Source of the DNA: Bacteroidales bacterium UBA5281 | GTDB taxonomy: Bacteria; Bacteroidota; Bacteroidia; Bacteroidales; Lentimicrobiaceae | Assembly: GCA_002410555.1 (NCBI GenBank) | Contig: DHSR01000051.1 | Location: 27,177-70,117, forward strand | Reading direction: 5' to 3' | Length of the DNA stretch: 42,941 bases | Part shown: positions 7,719-15,279 of the stretch, piece by piece | How positions within the stretch are numbered: the stretch's first letter is position 1 | How the letters are laid out: every line of letters starts with the position of its first letter | The notes under the pieces: generated by a model | The model's database searches: none | What the model was told of the DNA's origin: nothing | What the model saw: only the letters and a program-made list of their open reading frames with translations | Position numbers and translations under genes: made by a program

Positions 7719-8567
7719 ATGAAACTGGATGAACTACTCAATTATAGACTGATAGAATTTGGTAAATTTTCTTTAACCTTATCGGACATTCTGATTGTTT
7801 TTGTGATTTTAGCCATAACTATTGCGGTTTTGAAGTTAATGAAAAAGTATTTTGACCGCCGGATAAGGTTAAAAAAAATAGACAAGGGCAGCGCTTACAC
7901 CATATATAACTTAGTCAGATATCTGATCTGGATAATTTTTATTTTGATTGCACTCGATACAATAGGAGTAAATTTAAATATCATGCTAGCCGGATCGGCT
8001 GCGCTGCTCGTTGGTTTAGGTTTTGGAATTCAGCATATTTTTAATGACCTGGTATCTGGTGTAATACTACTGATGGAGAGCAATGTTAAAGTAGGTGACA
8101 TTGTTGAAATTGAAAATAACATTGTTGGCCGGGTCACCTTTATTGGATTGCGCACCTCTAAAATCAATGACCGCAATGATATAACAACCATCATTCCCAA
8201 TTCAAAATTAATAAACGAAAAAGTCATTAACTGGAGCAATGAGCAAAGCGCCACACGTTTCTTTGTAAAAATTGGCGTGGCATACGGATCAAATGTCGAA
8301 TTGGTTACCCGTTTATTGATTGAATGCTCAAAAGAAAATTCAGCCATATTAACCGCTCCGGCTCCTTTTGTGCGTTTTAATGATTTTGGTGAATCTTCAC
8401 TGGACTTTCAATTATTCTTCTGGACTGATGAAGCGTTTCTGAGTGAATTCATCAAGAGTAAACTTCGTTATTCCATAGATAAGAAATTCAGAGAACACAA
8501 CATTCAGATTCCCTTTCCACAACGTGATTTACATATTATTGCTCAAAAACCCACTTCCCAGACATAA
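7719..8567 (+). CDS. Small-conductance mechanosensitive channel (MscS family)
   Basis: The 282-residue protein has three N-terminal hydrophobic segments (about residues 17-40, 65-85, 90-125). The pore-lining helix is Gly/Ala-rich (GSAALLVGLGFGIQ), as in MscS TM3, followed by the beta domain (VKVGDIVEIENNIVGRVTFIGLRTSKI, then IIPNSKLINEKVINWS) and an alpha/beta tail. It should open under membrane tension and release solutes during osmotic downshock, in the inner membrane. The ATG at 7719 is the only sensible start. Its stop is separated by 1 bp from that of the convergent beta-barrel gene, with no terminator visible. Confidence 0.9.
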   Translation: MKLDELLNYRLIEFGKFSLTLSDILIVFVILAITIAVLKLMKKYFDRRIRLKKIDKGSAYTIYNLVRYLIWIIFILIALDTIGVNLNIMLAGSAALLVGLGFGIQHIFNDLVSGVILLMESNVKVGDIVEIENNIVGRVTFIGLRTSKINDRNDITTIIPNSKLINEKVINWSNEQSATRFFVKIGVAYGSNVELVTRLLIECSKENSAILTAPAPFVRFNDFGESSLDFQLFFWTDEAFLSEFIKSKLRYSIDKKFREHNIQIPFPQRDLHIIAQKPTSQT

Positions 8568-8568
8568 T

Positions 8569-9351
8569 TTACCTGCCAAAGTCAATAATTAATGAGTTCT
8601 TTATGGTATAAACCAGGTCAGGAACACCTACAGAAGGCACTTTATCATACAAATAGACATACGAAAAGGAAAAAGACATCATTTCGGTAATCTTAAAAAT
8701 GGCTGCCAAATCGGTGGAAATGCGATAGTCATTAAATTTGTCGGGCCGGGGCTGGTAATAAGTGGTATTGGTGATCAGCAAATTATCAGTCACATTGATC
8801 GTGAAAGAGAGGTAGGAACTTGCCCGGTGAACTGTTTCCACCGGCATTTGGTATAAATCACTTTCAATCTTAACCGGCTCTTCATGTTCAATCATCCAGG
8901 CCAACCCTGAATATAATCTGAAATGATCGTTTCCTATCACTTTAAACCTTGGACCTGCACCGGCCAATGCCCTGAAATTTATTCCAAGTACTTTATTAAA
9001 TTGTGCCTGTGTAAAGATTTCAAGGGAAACCACGGGGGTTAATTTGTAATTAAACCTCAGGTGCGACATTCCCTTATTCGAGAAATCGTCTTTGGCAGAT
9101 TTAATTAAATTATAATCCAGCAACAACAAATACAGACTCCGGGGCGTCTTATACTGCAGATGCGAGAAAAAACCAATTTCGGTGAGTTTCTCTACATTTT
9201 TGATCAGGTTTACATTCACTTTAACCGAACCTGCAAGCCCGGTGGTATCTGTTTTTAATCGCTCACGCTCAATATTGAGCACCTGAGCAGTAGCATTTGC
9301 CGGTATCAGATAAATCCATAGAAAATAAAGGAAGAGCGTTTTCTTCATCAT
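8569..9351 (-). CDS. DUF481-like outer-membrane beta-barrel protein
   Basis: About 260 residues. The signal peptide MMKKTLFLYFLWIYLIPANATAQ ends in a plausible AQ cleavage site. The rest is alternating beta strands with aromatic residues (for example YLSFTINVTDNLLITNTTYYQ), finishing in a short strand, IDFGR. The layout and ALAGAGPRFKV resemble DUF481 proteins, thought to be outer-membrane barrels. Start: the two Met codons at 9351 and 9348 precede the Lys-rich signal peptide; the longer open frame to 9375 adds residues (MWLNNFLT) that do not suit it. It lies 62 bp after the CoA-transferase gene and may be co-transcribed with it. Function unknown. Confidence 0.65.
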   Translation of the reverse strand: MMKKTLFLYFLWIYLIPANATAQVLNIERERLKTDTTGLAGSVKVNVNLIKNVEKLTEIGFFSHLQYKTPRSLYLLLLDYNLIKSAKDDFSNKGMSHLRFNYKLTPVVSLEIFTQAQFNKVLGINFRALAGAGPRFKVIGNDHFRLYSGLAWMIEHEEPVKIESDLYQMPVETVHRASSYLSFTINVTDNLLITNTTYYQPRPDKFNDYRISTDLAAIFKITEMMSFSFSYVYLYDKVPSVGVPDLVYTIKNSLIIDFGR

Positions 9352-9413
9352 GGTAAGAAAATTGTTCAGCCACAACGGGAGAAATTAAAACAAAAAAACA
9401 GATACACCAACAA

Positions 9414-10910
9414 TTATTTAAAGCAATCGCCCCAGTTAACGTTTCGCATATCACCTGATTTCTCAAGTTCCAGATGCATTCCAAACGCAGCAGAAAGGGT
9501 ACATGGTGTATGTGTATCACCGGCCAGTCCGGCATATTCGCGGAGTGTGTTCTTATAATCGGGATGAACACAATTGTCGATGATGGCTTTCATCTTGGCT
9601 TTGGGTGATTTGGCCCTAAGGTCAGCAACACCCTGTTCGGTAATTACTACCTGCACAGAATGCTCGCTGTGATCAGTGTGAGAAACCATGGGCACAAAGG
9701 CACTGATTTTCCCTCCTTTGGCCACAGAGGGACAGGTGAACACGGATATGTATGCATTTCGGGTAAAATCACCTGACCCACCAATACCATTCATCATTTT
9801 CCGACCCATAATATTGGTGCTGTTTACGTTACCAAACAGATCCACTTCAATGGCCGTGTTGATAGATATGATGCCCAGTCTGCGGGCTACCTCGGGACTG
9901 TTGGAAATTTCCTGTGGCCGGAGTAGTATGCGTTTATGGAAAAAGTCGAGATTATAGTAAATATGAGCCAGTTTTTCAGGTGAAACGGTTAAAGAGCAGC
10001 CACTGGCAAACTTCACCCGTCCTTTTTCCATCAAATCAATCACGCTATCCTGAATAACTTCGGTATACATTTCAAAGTCAGGAATACCCGGATGATTACC
10101 CAGAGCAGCAAGCAGCGCATTGGCAATGTTACCTACCCCTGACTGTAGCGGTAAAAATGAAGAGGGAATTCCTCCTTTTTTCAGCTCCCCGCTGAGGAAA
10201 TCGGCTACATTGCGTCCAATCTGATCAGTGACTTCATCCGTCTTGCTGAAACCGCTCACTTCATCTGCCTGATTGGTAAGCACTATACCGGCTATTTTTG
10301 AAGGATCTACTTTTATTACTTCAGCACCTCCCCTGTCGGAAGGACTGTAGATGGAAATTTCCCGGCGGTGTGGCGGGTCAGCCACTACCATAAGGTCGTG
10401 CATTCCTCTAAGACCTTTAGGATGAAATGCATTTAATTCAATAAGTAAACGGTCGGCATATTTACACACTGTGGGTGAAATTCCCACTCCGGTGGTGAGT
10501 ACAATTTCACCCTGCCCGGTAACATCACAAGCCTCAATTATGCCCCAATTGATTTTCCCCAAAAAGCCATATCTGATGTGCTGTCCAACGACCGATAAGT
10601 GAGAATCAAAATAATCAGCCTTGCCTGCATTAATCAGGTTACGCATATCTGCATTCGACTGATAGGGTGTTCTGAATTTAACAGCATCAGCACGTGCAAG
10701 AGAACCATCCAGAGAGTCACCGGTTGAAGCTCCGGTAATCATCCCAATCTTAAAAGGTTTGCCTTCGGCATGCAGAGCTTTGGCACGTTCGCCTAAAGCT
10801 ACAGGAATTGATTTCACTGAACCGGCAGGTGTAAATCCACTAAAACCTACGGTGTCGTCGTGATTGATGTATGATGCAGCTTCTTCAGCCGAAATGATGG
10901 GAATTGCCAT
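9414..10910 (-). CDS. Acetyl-CoA hydrolase/succinyl-CoA:acetate CoA-transferase
   Basis: 498 residues from the ATG at 10910. The protein matches the Cat1/AarC group of class I CoA-transferases that swap CoA between succinate and acetate. The catalytic glutamate is E284 in MYTEVIQDS, the motif holding the active-site Glu of AarC, and the later GIGGSGDFTRNAY is the family's glycine-rich CoA/oxyanion segment. In a fermenting Bacteroidota cell it would link acetyl-CoA to succinyl-CoA and so to propionate or acetate formation. The open frame extends to 10994, but that start lies upstream of the -7 box at 10973-10980, so the MAIPIISAEEAA start is chosen. Confidence 0.88.
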   Translation of the reverse strand: MAIPIISAEEAASYINHDDTVGFSGFTPAGSVKSIPVALGERAKALHAEGKPFKIGMITGASTGDSLDGSLARADAVKFRTPYQSNADMRNLINAGKADYFDSHLSVVGQHIRYGFLGKINWGIIEACDVTGQGEIVLTTGVGISPTVCKYADRLLIELNAFHPKGLRGMHDLMVVADPPHRREISIYSPSDRGGAEVIKVDPSKIAGIVLTNQADEVSGFSKTDEVTDQIGRNVADFLSGELKKGGIPSSFLPLQSGVGNIANALLAALGNHPGIPDFEMYTEVIQDSVIDLMEKGRVKFASGCSLTVSPEKLAHIYYNLDFFHKRILLRPQEISNSPEVARRLGIISINTAIEVDLFGNVNSTNIMGRKMMNGIGGSGDFTRNAYISVFTCPSVAKGGKISAFVPMVSHTDHSEHSVQVVITEQGVADLRAKSPKAKMKAIIDNCVHPDYKNTLREYAGLAGDTHTPCTLSAAFGMHLELEKSGDMRNVNWGDCFK

Positions 10911-10972
10911 GTCTATATAGTTTTTGTAATTAAAATCCGGGTATTTCCAGTTTGTTGAGTAGTTTGAACGGG

Positions 10973-10980
10973 CAAAATTA
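10973..10980 (-). promoter_or_regulatory. -7 box of CoA-transferase gene
   Basis: Exact TAATTTTG on the minus strand, giving a leader of about 55 bases to the ATG at 10910. It excludes the longer reading-frame start at 10994. Confidence 0.65.
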
Positions 10981-11050
10981 TAAATTAAAGTCATAGTAAA
11001 CCAGTTCTGCTTAAAAGCTTTTACTTTATTATGGCTTGTTTCATAAATGT

Positions 11051-11058
11051 TACTTTTG
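11051..11058 (+). promoter_or_regulatory. -7 box of acrylyl-CoA-reductase-like gene
   Basis: Exact TACTTTTG followed by C and a run of A, 20 bp before the ATG at 11078. The earlier in-frame start at 11036 would lie upstream of the promoter. Confidence 0.7.
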
Positions 11059-11077
11059 CAAAAAAAACCATATTTTT

Positions 11078-12082
11078 ATGAATACAACTAATCTTCCTAC
11101 CAATTACCGCGCGCTGGTAGTTGCTCCCGATAAAAGCGGACAGTACCAGATGGCGGTTAAATCGTTACCCATAAGCAACCTGCCCCGGCATGAAGTAATT
11201 ATTGAGGTGAAATTTTCAGGATTAAATTACAAAGATGCGCTATCTGCCAGTGGTCATAAAGGCATTACCCGTAACTTTCCGCATACGCCCGGTATTGATG
11301 CGGCGGGGGTTGTTATCAACAAAACAGGAAAATTTAACCCGGGCGATGAAGTGATTGTAACCGGTTATGATCTTGGAATGAATACGGCAGGCGGTCTCTC
11401 GGAATATATCAGTGTGCCGGAAGAATGGGTGGTAAACAAACCAGCAGGACTAAGTCTTCAAGAAAGTATGATTATTGGTACTTCCGGCTTTACTGCTGCC
11501 AGTGCAGTTGCCGAATTCATGGAACATGGTGTAAAATCCGGCGCAGACAAGGTCTTAATCACCGGAGCAACGGGTGCGGTAGGTTCTATGGCAGTTGCCA
11601 TGCTGGCTCAATCTGGGTATCAGGTTTTAGCTTCAAGTGGAAAACCAGAAGCTTCGGAATGGCTCAGACAACTGGGAGCCGAAGAAGTGATTGATCGTCA
11701 GGCGGTAGACGACCATTCGGGAAGGGGGCTGCTTCCGGGCCGGTGGACGGCAGCACTTGATACCGTGGGAGGAAATACACTTTCCACCGTGCTGCTCTCT
11801 ACCCGCGACAGAGGCATCGTAGCGTGCTGTGGCATGATTGCATCCAACAAACTGGATGTTCCCGTTTTTCCGTTCATTCTCAGAGCAATACGCTTGGTGG
11901 GTATTGCATCCGCTGAAACACCCCGGCAGCGACGCATTTACCTGTGGAATCTCATTGCCGAAAAATTAAAGCCAAAAAATTTTCACACCCTTGCTACAAC
12001 CATTTCTTTGGAAGATACGCCGGAATATTTATCAAAGATGCTGGAAGGTAAAATACAGGGCAAGATATTAGTAAAAATTTAA
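11078..12082 (+). CDS. Acrylyl-CoA reductase/quinone oxidoreductase (YhdH/AcuI type)
   Basis: 334 residues, zinc-free medium-chain dehydrogenase/reductase. Family landmarks are VKFSGLNYKDALSASG, the substrate-domain segment PHTPGIDAAGVV followed by GDEVIVTGYDLG, the Rossmann loop ITGATGAVGSMAVAML for NADPH, and ALDTVGGNTLSTVL. AcuI/YhdH enzymes reduce acrylyl-CoA to propionyl-CoA with NADPH, and the divergent neighbour is a CoA-transferase, so a role in short-chain acyl-CoA metabolism or detoxification fits. The substrate is inferred from family only. The promoter just upstream fixes the start at MNTTNLPTN. Confidence 0.82.
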   Translation: MNTTNLPTNYRALVVAPDKSGQYQMAVKSLPISNLPRHEVIIEVKFSGLNYKDALSASGHKGITRNFPHTPGIDAAGVVINKTGKFNPGDEVIVTGYDLGMNTAGGLSEYISVPEEWVVNKPAGLSLQESMIIGTSGFTAASAVAEFMEHGVKSGADKVLITGATGAVGSMAVAMLAQSGYQVLASSGKPEASEWLRQLGAEEVIDRQAVDDHSGRGLLPGRWTAALDTVGGNTLSTVLLSTRDRGIVACCGMIASNKLDVPVFPFILRAIRLVGIASAETPRQRRIYLWNLIAEKLKPKNFHTLATTISLEDTPEYLSKMLEGKIQGKILVKI

Positions 12083-12154
12083 TTAAAATCGAACAATAAT
12101 TTTACCTGGCCAATATTTTTTACTGATAAAATGTAAACTTTCGAAATATTTTAC

Positions 12155-12162
12155 TATATTTG
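12155..12162 (+). promoter_or_regulatory. -7 box of gene at 12181
   Basis: Exact TATATTTG, 18 bp before the ATG at 12181. Its presence is good support that the following small unknown gene is real. Confidence 0.65.
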
Positions 12163-12180
12163 AAAGTCTAATTTACAGTA

Positions 12181-12636
12181 ATGAGTATTCATGGTCCACC
12201 GGGTAAATACGAATATTTTAAATTGTTTGATTTGCTCATCAGCAATAAACAGCTTATTGGTGAGCATGAATTCCTGTCAGAATATGTAATGGAATTGCAA
12301 CATTTTTTTGTGGAAGCTGTAAATAAACAGGTAGAAAACGTAATCGTTCATGTTTCAGCAAGGCTAATGGAGGGCAGACCTGCATTTCATCACTGGCTCA
12401 AAAACTACCTTCTTCCCCAGCTCAGGTGCAGTAAAATCAAAAAAATAGCCTTTGTTGTAAAACCGACAATATATCACTGTCAGCAAACAATGATCATGGG
12501 TTCTGTACCTCAGGTTGGAATATTTATATCAAAATCTATGGCGGTTGCGTGGCTATCGTCATTAAATTTCCATCATGGTGTCGCTCAAATCCCAGAGAAA
12601 AGGGATTATGCTCAGAGCAATTCGTTATTGAAATAA
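12181..12636 (+). CDS. Uncharacterised small soluble protein, possibly STAS/SpoIIAA-like
   Basis: A 151-residue protein with no signal peptide or membrane helix. I do not recognise the family with confidence. The middle (about 55-130) alternates strands and helices: VENVIVHVSARL, then a helical region with a Trp, then KIKKIAFVVK, PQVGIFISK and a C-terminal MAVAWL. That order, with a hydrophobic strand near the end and a short helix with AWL, is reminiscent of SpoIIAA/STAS-like folds of other Bacteroidota proteins. It has its own promoter and is convergent with the SBF transporter gene with a 36-bp gap. Function unknown. Confidence 0.6.
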   Translation: MSIHGPPGKYEYFKLFDLLISNKQLIGEHEFLSEYVMELQHFFVEAVNKQVENVIVHVSARLMEGRPAFHHWLKNYLLPQLRCSKIKKIAFVVKPTIYHCQQTMIMGSVPQVGIFISKSMAVAWLSSLNFHHGVAQIPEKRDYAQSNSLLK

Positions 12637-12672
12637 TTGCACAACCTGAGTGCTATATTAACCAAATTCATA

Positions 12673-13656
12673 TTACATGCTTTCCTTCATGTTTCGCCTG
12701 GCAAAACTCTGCGACATAATGCCTGTGATAATGAGTTGCATAGAATGATAAATCAATAACGGAACCAGCATCAAACCACCCTGTGCGGCGGTAGTGAAAA
12801 ACACTTTCGACATTGCACTACCATGCATAAGTGATTTGGTTGAACCACAAAAAAGTGCGGTGATCAAATCGGCAACAGAAAATTTAAACTTCGTCGCCAT
12901 CAGTAAAACAAAACCATTGACCAATACGAAAAGAATAATTAAAAACAGCATAATCAACAATATGATTCCCGTACCCATATTTTTAAAAATACCAGATTGA
13001 TAAGAAGCACTGAATGAGGTATAAACTACCGCAAGGATAACAGCCTGATCAAAGTATCGGGTATACCTGCCAATGTGTTTCATTAAGAACCGGAGTTTAT
13101 AATTCAGTAGCAAACCCACCAGTAGCGGAAGTAAAATCTGATATCCAAGTTTCATAAAAATATCGAAATTTCCACCGGCACCATCAATGGAGGGAGTAAA
13201 GAAACTCATCCAGAGGGGGGCAATAAAAATACCGGCAATACTGGATAAAGTCGCATTAAATATGGCGCCGGCTACATTTCCTCCTGCCAGCGATACCATA
13301 ACCACCGCCGATGAAACTGTGGATGGTAGCACTGCGAGAAAAAAAACGCTCAGCCACAATTCCGTCATATGAACGGCAGGTATAAATGGTTTTACAGCCA
13401 GCACAATAGCCGGAAAGATTAAAAAAGTGGTAAATTGAATTACAAGATGCAGCTTCCAGTGAGACAGGCCTTTCCAGAGGCTATTCAAACTCAGATTCAA
13501 TCCATAAAGCAGAAATATCACTGAAATACCTACCTCAGCAAATGTTCTGATGGTGAAAAAACCGGTCATTAATCCTGGACCGGGTAAAAAACGGCCAAAA
13601 ACAATCATCAGCAATAAAAGTGGGACAAACCAGTCAATTTTTAAGCGCATTTTCAT
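12673..13656 (-). CDS. SBF-like (bile acid:sodium symporter superfamily) transporter
   Basis: 327 residues with nine to ten hydrophobic segments. The start KIDWFVPLLLLMIVFGRFLPGPG, the paired helices with LLYGLNLSLNSL and the glycine/serine-rich LPSTVSSAVVMVSLAGGNVAGA follow the SBF-like (YfeH) branch of the bile acid:sodium symporter superfamily. LPST-SS near helix 4 is the crossover region that binds sodium or substrate in this fold. The physiological substrate is unknown. The open frame reaches 13686, but its first ten residues overlap the exact -7 box at 13674-13681, so the start is the ATG at 13656 (MKMRLKID) or 13650. Confidence 0.82.
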   Translation of the reverse strand: MKMRLKIDWFVPLLLLMIVFGRFLPGPGLMTGFFTIRTFAEVGISVIFLLYGLNLSLNSLWKGLSHWKLHLVIQFTTFLIFPAIVLAVKPFIPAVHMTELWLSVFFLAVLPSTVSSAVVMVSLAGGNVAGAIFNATLSSIAGIFIAPLWMSFFTPSIDGAGGNFDIFMKLGYQILLPLLVGLLLNYKLRFLMKHIGRYTRYFDQAVILAVVYTSFSASYQSGIFKNMGTGIILLIMLFLIILFVLVNGFVLLMATKFKFSVADLITALFCGSTKSLMHGSAMSKVFFTTAAQGGLMLVPLLIYHSMQLIITGIMSQSFARRNMKESM

Positions 13657-13673
13657 CAGTGAGTTAGCAAATG

Positions 13674-13681
13674 CAAACCTA
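13674..13681 (-). promoter_or_regulatory. -7 box of SBF-like transporter gene
   Basis: Exact TAGGTTTG on the minus strand, 18 bp before the ATG at 13656. It lies within the longer open frame and so argues for the shorter start. Confidence 0.5.
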
Positions 13682-13942
13682 TCCATTTTTTAAACAATCT
13701 CTCTCATGTAAATTTCTCTTTAATGAAATGCGACATCCTGAAAAAAAACCAGTATCGTTTGTGGTAACAGGAAAATTAAGAATGGGATTCATCAATTCAC
13801 TTCATTACGATCTGAAATATAGACAATTGTAAATAATTCCGGAAGACTTAAAGCAAAGAGAAGTATCGCATAGTTTTTTACGGCCAATCGTTAAAAGACA
13901 TCAAAAAATCAAACAACAAAGACAAAGTATATGAGGAAGACT

Positions 13943-13950
13943 TACTTTTG
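13943..13950 (+). promoter_or_regulatory. -7 box of trmD
   Basis: Exact TACTTTTG followed by an A-rich leader of 12 bases before the trmD ATG at 13963. The rest of the 276-bp gap before trmD shows nothing recognisable. Confidence 0.7.
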
Positions 13951-13962
13951 TAAAAAAAAGAA

Positions 13963-14640
13963 ATGCGCATTGATGTATTGACTATTTTTCCGGAAATGTT
14001 CACAGGTCCCTTTAGTGAATCTATCATTAAACGGGCCATAAATAAAGGGTTGGCCGAAATTCATCTTCATAACATCAGAGATTATGCTGCCGGTAAACAT
14101 AAAAATGTGGATGATTATGCCTATGGTGGCCGGGCAGGCATGGTAATGATGATTCAACCCATAGCCGACTGCATCGACAAACTCAGCTCAGAACGGAGTT
14201 ATGATGAAGTTATCTTTTTGACTCCTGATGGAGACTTATTTGATCAATCTACAGCCAATCGGCTCAGCCTGCATAAAAATCTTATTTTATTGTGTGGGCA
14301 TTATAAAGGTATAGATGAGCGTCTGCGTGAACATTATATTACCCGTGAAATTTCCATTGGCGATTATGTGCTTTCCGGAGGAGAACTTGCGGCAGCGGTA
14401 GTAACCGATGCTATGGTGAGGCTGCTTCCCGGGGTGCTCAGCGATGAAACTTCTGCCCTTAGCGATTCATTTCAGGACAATATGCTCAGCCCGCCAGTGT
14501 ATACCCGCCCGCGGGAATATAAAGGCTGGAAAGTACCCGATATCTTACTGTCAGGCAATGATAAAGAGATTACACTCTGGAATTACAATCAATCGCTGAA
14601 ACGCACTGCTGAGCGCCGGCCCCGCCTGCTTGATGAATGA
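13963..14640 (+). CDS. trmD: tRNA (guanine37-N1)-methyltransferase
   Basis: 225 residues, the usual length. TrmD puts the m1G37 methyl group on tRNAs reading CNN codons using S-adenosylmethionine, which prevents +1 frameshifting. Diagnostic segments are the start MRIDVLTIFPEMF, VDDYAYGGRAGMVMMIQPI, and the trefoil-knot SAM site LLCGHYKGIDERL followed by EISIGDYVLSGGELAA, then SDSF and PVYTRP near the catalytic Asp. GGRAGM replaces the proteobacterial GGGPGM, which seems normal for this lineage. rplS follows after 122 bp with its own promoter, preserving a widespread trmD-rplS pairing; rpsP and rimM are absent. Confidence 0.97.
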   Translation: MRIDVLTIFPEMFTGPFSESIIKRAINKGLAEIHLHNIRDYAAGKHKNVDDYAYGGRAGMVMMIQPIADCIDKLSSERSYDEVIFLTPDGDLFDQSTANRLSLHKNLILLCGHYKGIDERLREHYITREISIGDYVLSGGELAAAVVTDAMVRLLPGVLSDETSALSDSFQDNMLSPPVYTRPREYKGWKVPDILLSGNDKEITLWNYNQSLKRTAERRPRLLDE

Positions 14641-14689
14641 CAGTGTGACGCCAGACTGAAGGATTTAATTATTTAATTTTAACCGCTGC

Positions 14690-14721
14690 TTGTTTATTAA
14701 ATATATTTTGTTGTATATTTG
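14690..14721 (+). promoter_or_regulatory. Promoter of rplS (-33 and -7 boxes)
   Basis: TTG at 14690-14692 and exact TATATTTG at 14714-14721, separated by 21 bp, which is the Bacteroidota arrangement. The leader to the rplS ATG is about 35 bases. Confidence 0.75.
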
Positions 14722-14762
14722 CACTCATTTTTGGAAACGCAACAATCAAAATACCTAAAATA

Positions 14763-15119
14763 ATGAGCAAGAATAAGTTAGTACAGTATGTTGAGGAAAC
14801 CTTCATAGAAGCGAAGGAACATGCCAGTTTTAAGGCCGGAGATACCATTACTGTTCACTATAAAATCAAAGAAGGCGACAAAGAACGTATTCAGCAATTT
14901 CAGGGTGTTGTTTTACAGCGCAATGGGACGGGAGTTACCGAAACTTTCACGGTTCGGAAAATATCAGGAAACACCGGTGTAGAAAGGATTTTTCCTATCG
15001 TATCTCCTTTTATTGATAAAATTGAAGTCAACAAACGTGGGGTTGTGCGCCGCGCCCGGATTTTCTACCTTCGCCAGCTCAAAGGTAAAAAAGCCAGAAT
15101 TAAAGAAAAAAGAGTTTAA
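14763..15119 (+). CDS. rplS: 50S ribosomal protein L19
   Basis: 118 residues, full length. L19 lies at the 30S-50S interface of the ribosome. Characteristic segments are FKAGDTITVHYKIKEG, IQQFQGVVLQRNGTGVTETFTVRKIS, GVERIFPIVSPFIDKIEV and the basic C-terminal VRRARIFYLRQLKGKKARI. It is transcribed from its own promoter, and a terminator follows 25 bp after the stop, so it looks monocistronic or a short tail of the trmD transcript. Confidence 0.98.
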   Translation: MSKNKLVQYVEETFIEAKEHASFKAGDTITVHYKIKEGDKERIQQFQGVVLQRNGTGVTETFTVRKISGNTGVERIFPIVSPFIDKIEVNKRGVVRRARIFYLRQLKGKKARIKEKRV

Positions 15120-15144
15120 TATTTTCCATAGCGGGAAATTGATT

Positions 15145-15180
15145 AAGAGGCTGCTTTTTCAGGTGGCCTCTTTTCTTTTT
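15145..15180 (+). terminator. Intrinsic terminator after rplS
   Basis: AAGAGGC (15145-15151) pairs with GCCTCTT (15166-15172) and is followed directly by a T-rich run to 15180. Confidence 0.75.
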
Positions 15181-15279
15181 GCCCACTATCTGATGACTAC
15201 CATTGAACAAAAATTGCAGATCTCAAATAATTTTTACTAATTTGGTACACAAAATAAGCCTCAATTCAATCCTGGTTTT

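Noticed and set aside
13963..14640. GGRAGM in TrmD instead of the GGGPGM known from Proteobacteria
   Set aside because: From memory, Bacteroidota TrmD proteins vary at this position (for example GGFAGM), and all knot motifs are intact, so this is not a defect.
15013..15240. Plus-strand frame running past the end of rplS
   Set aside because: It overlaps rplS in another frame and crosses the terminator; no sign of coding.
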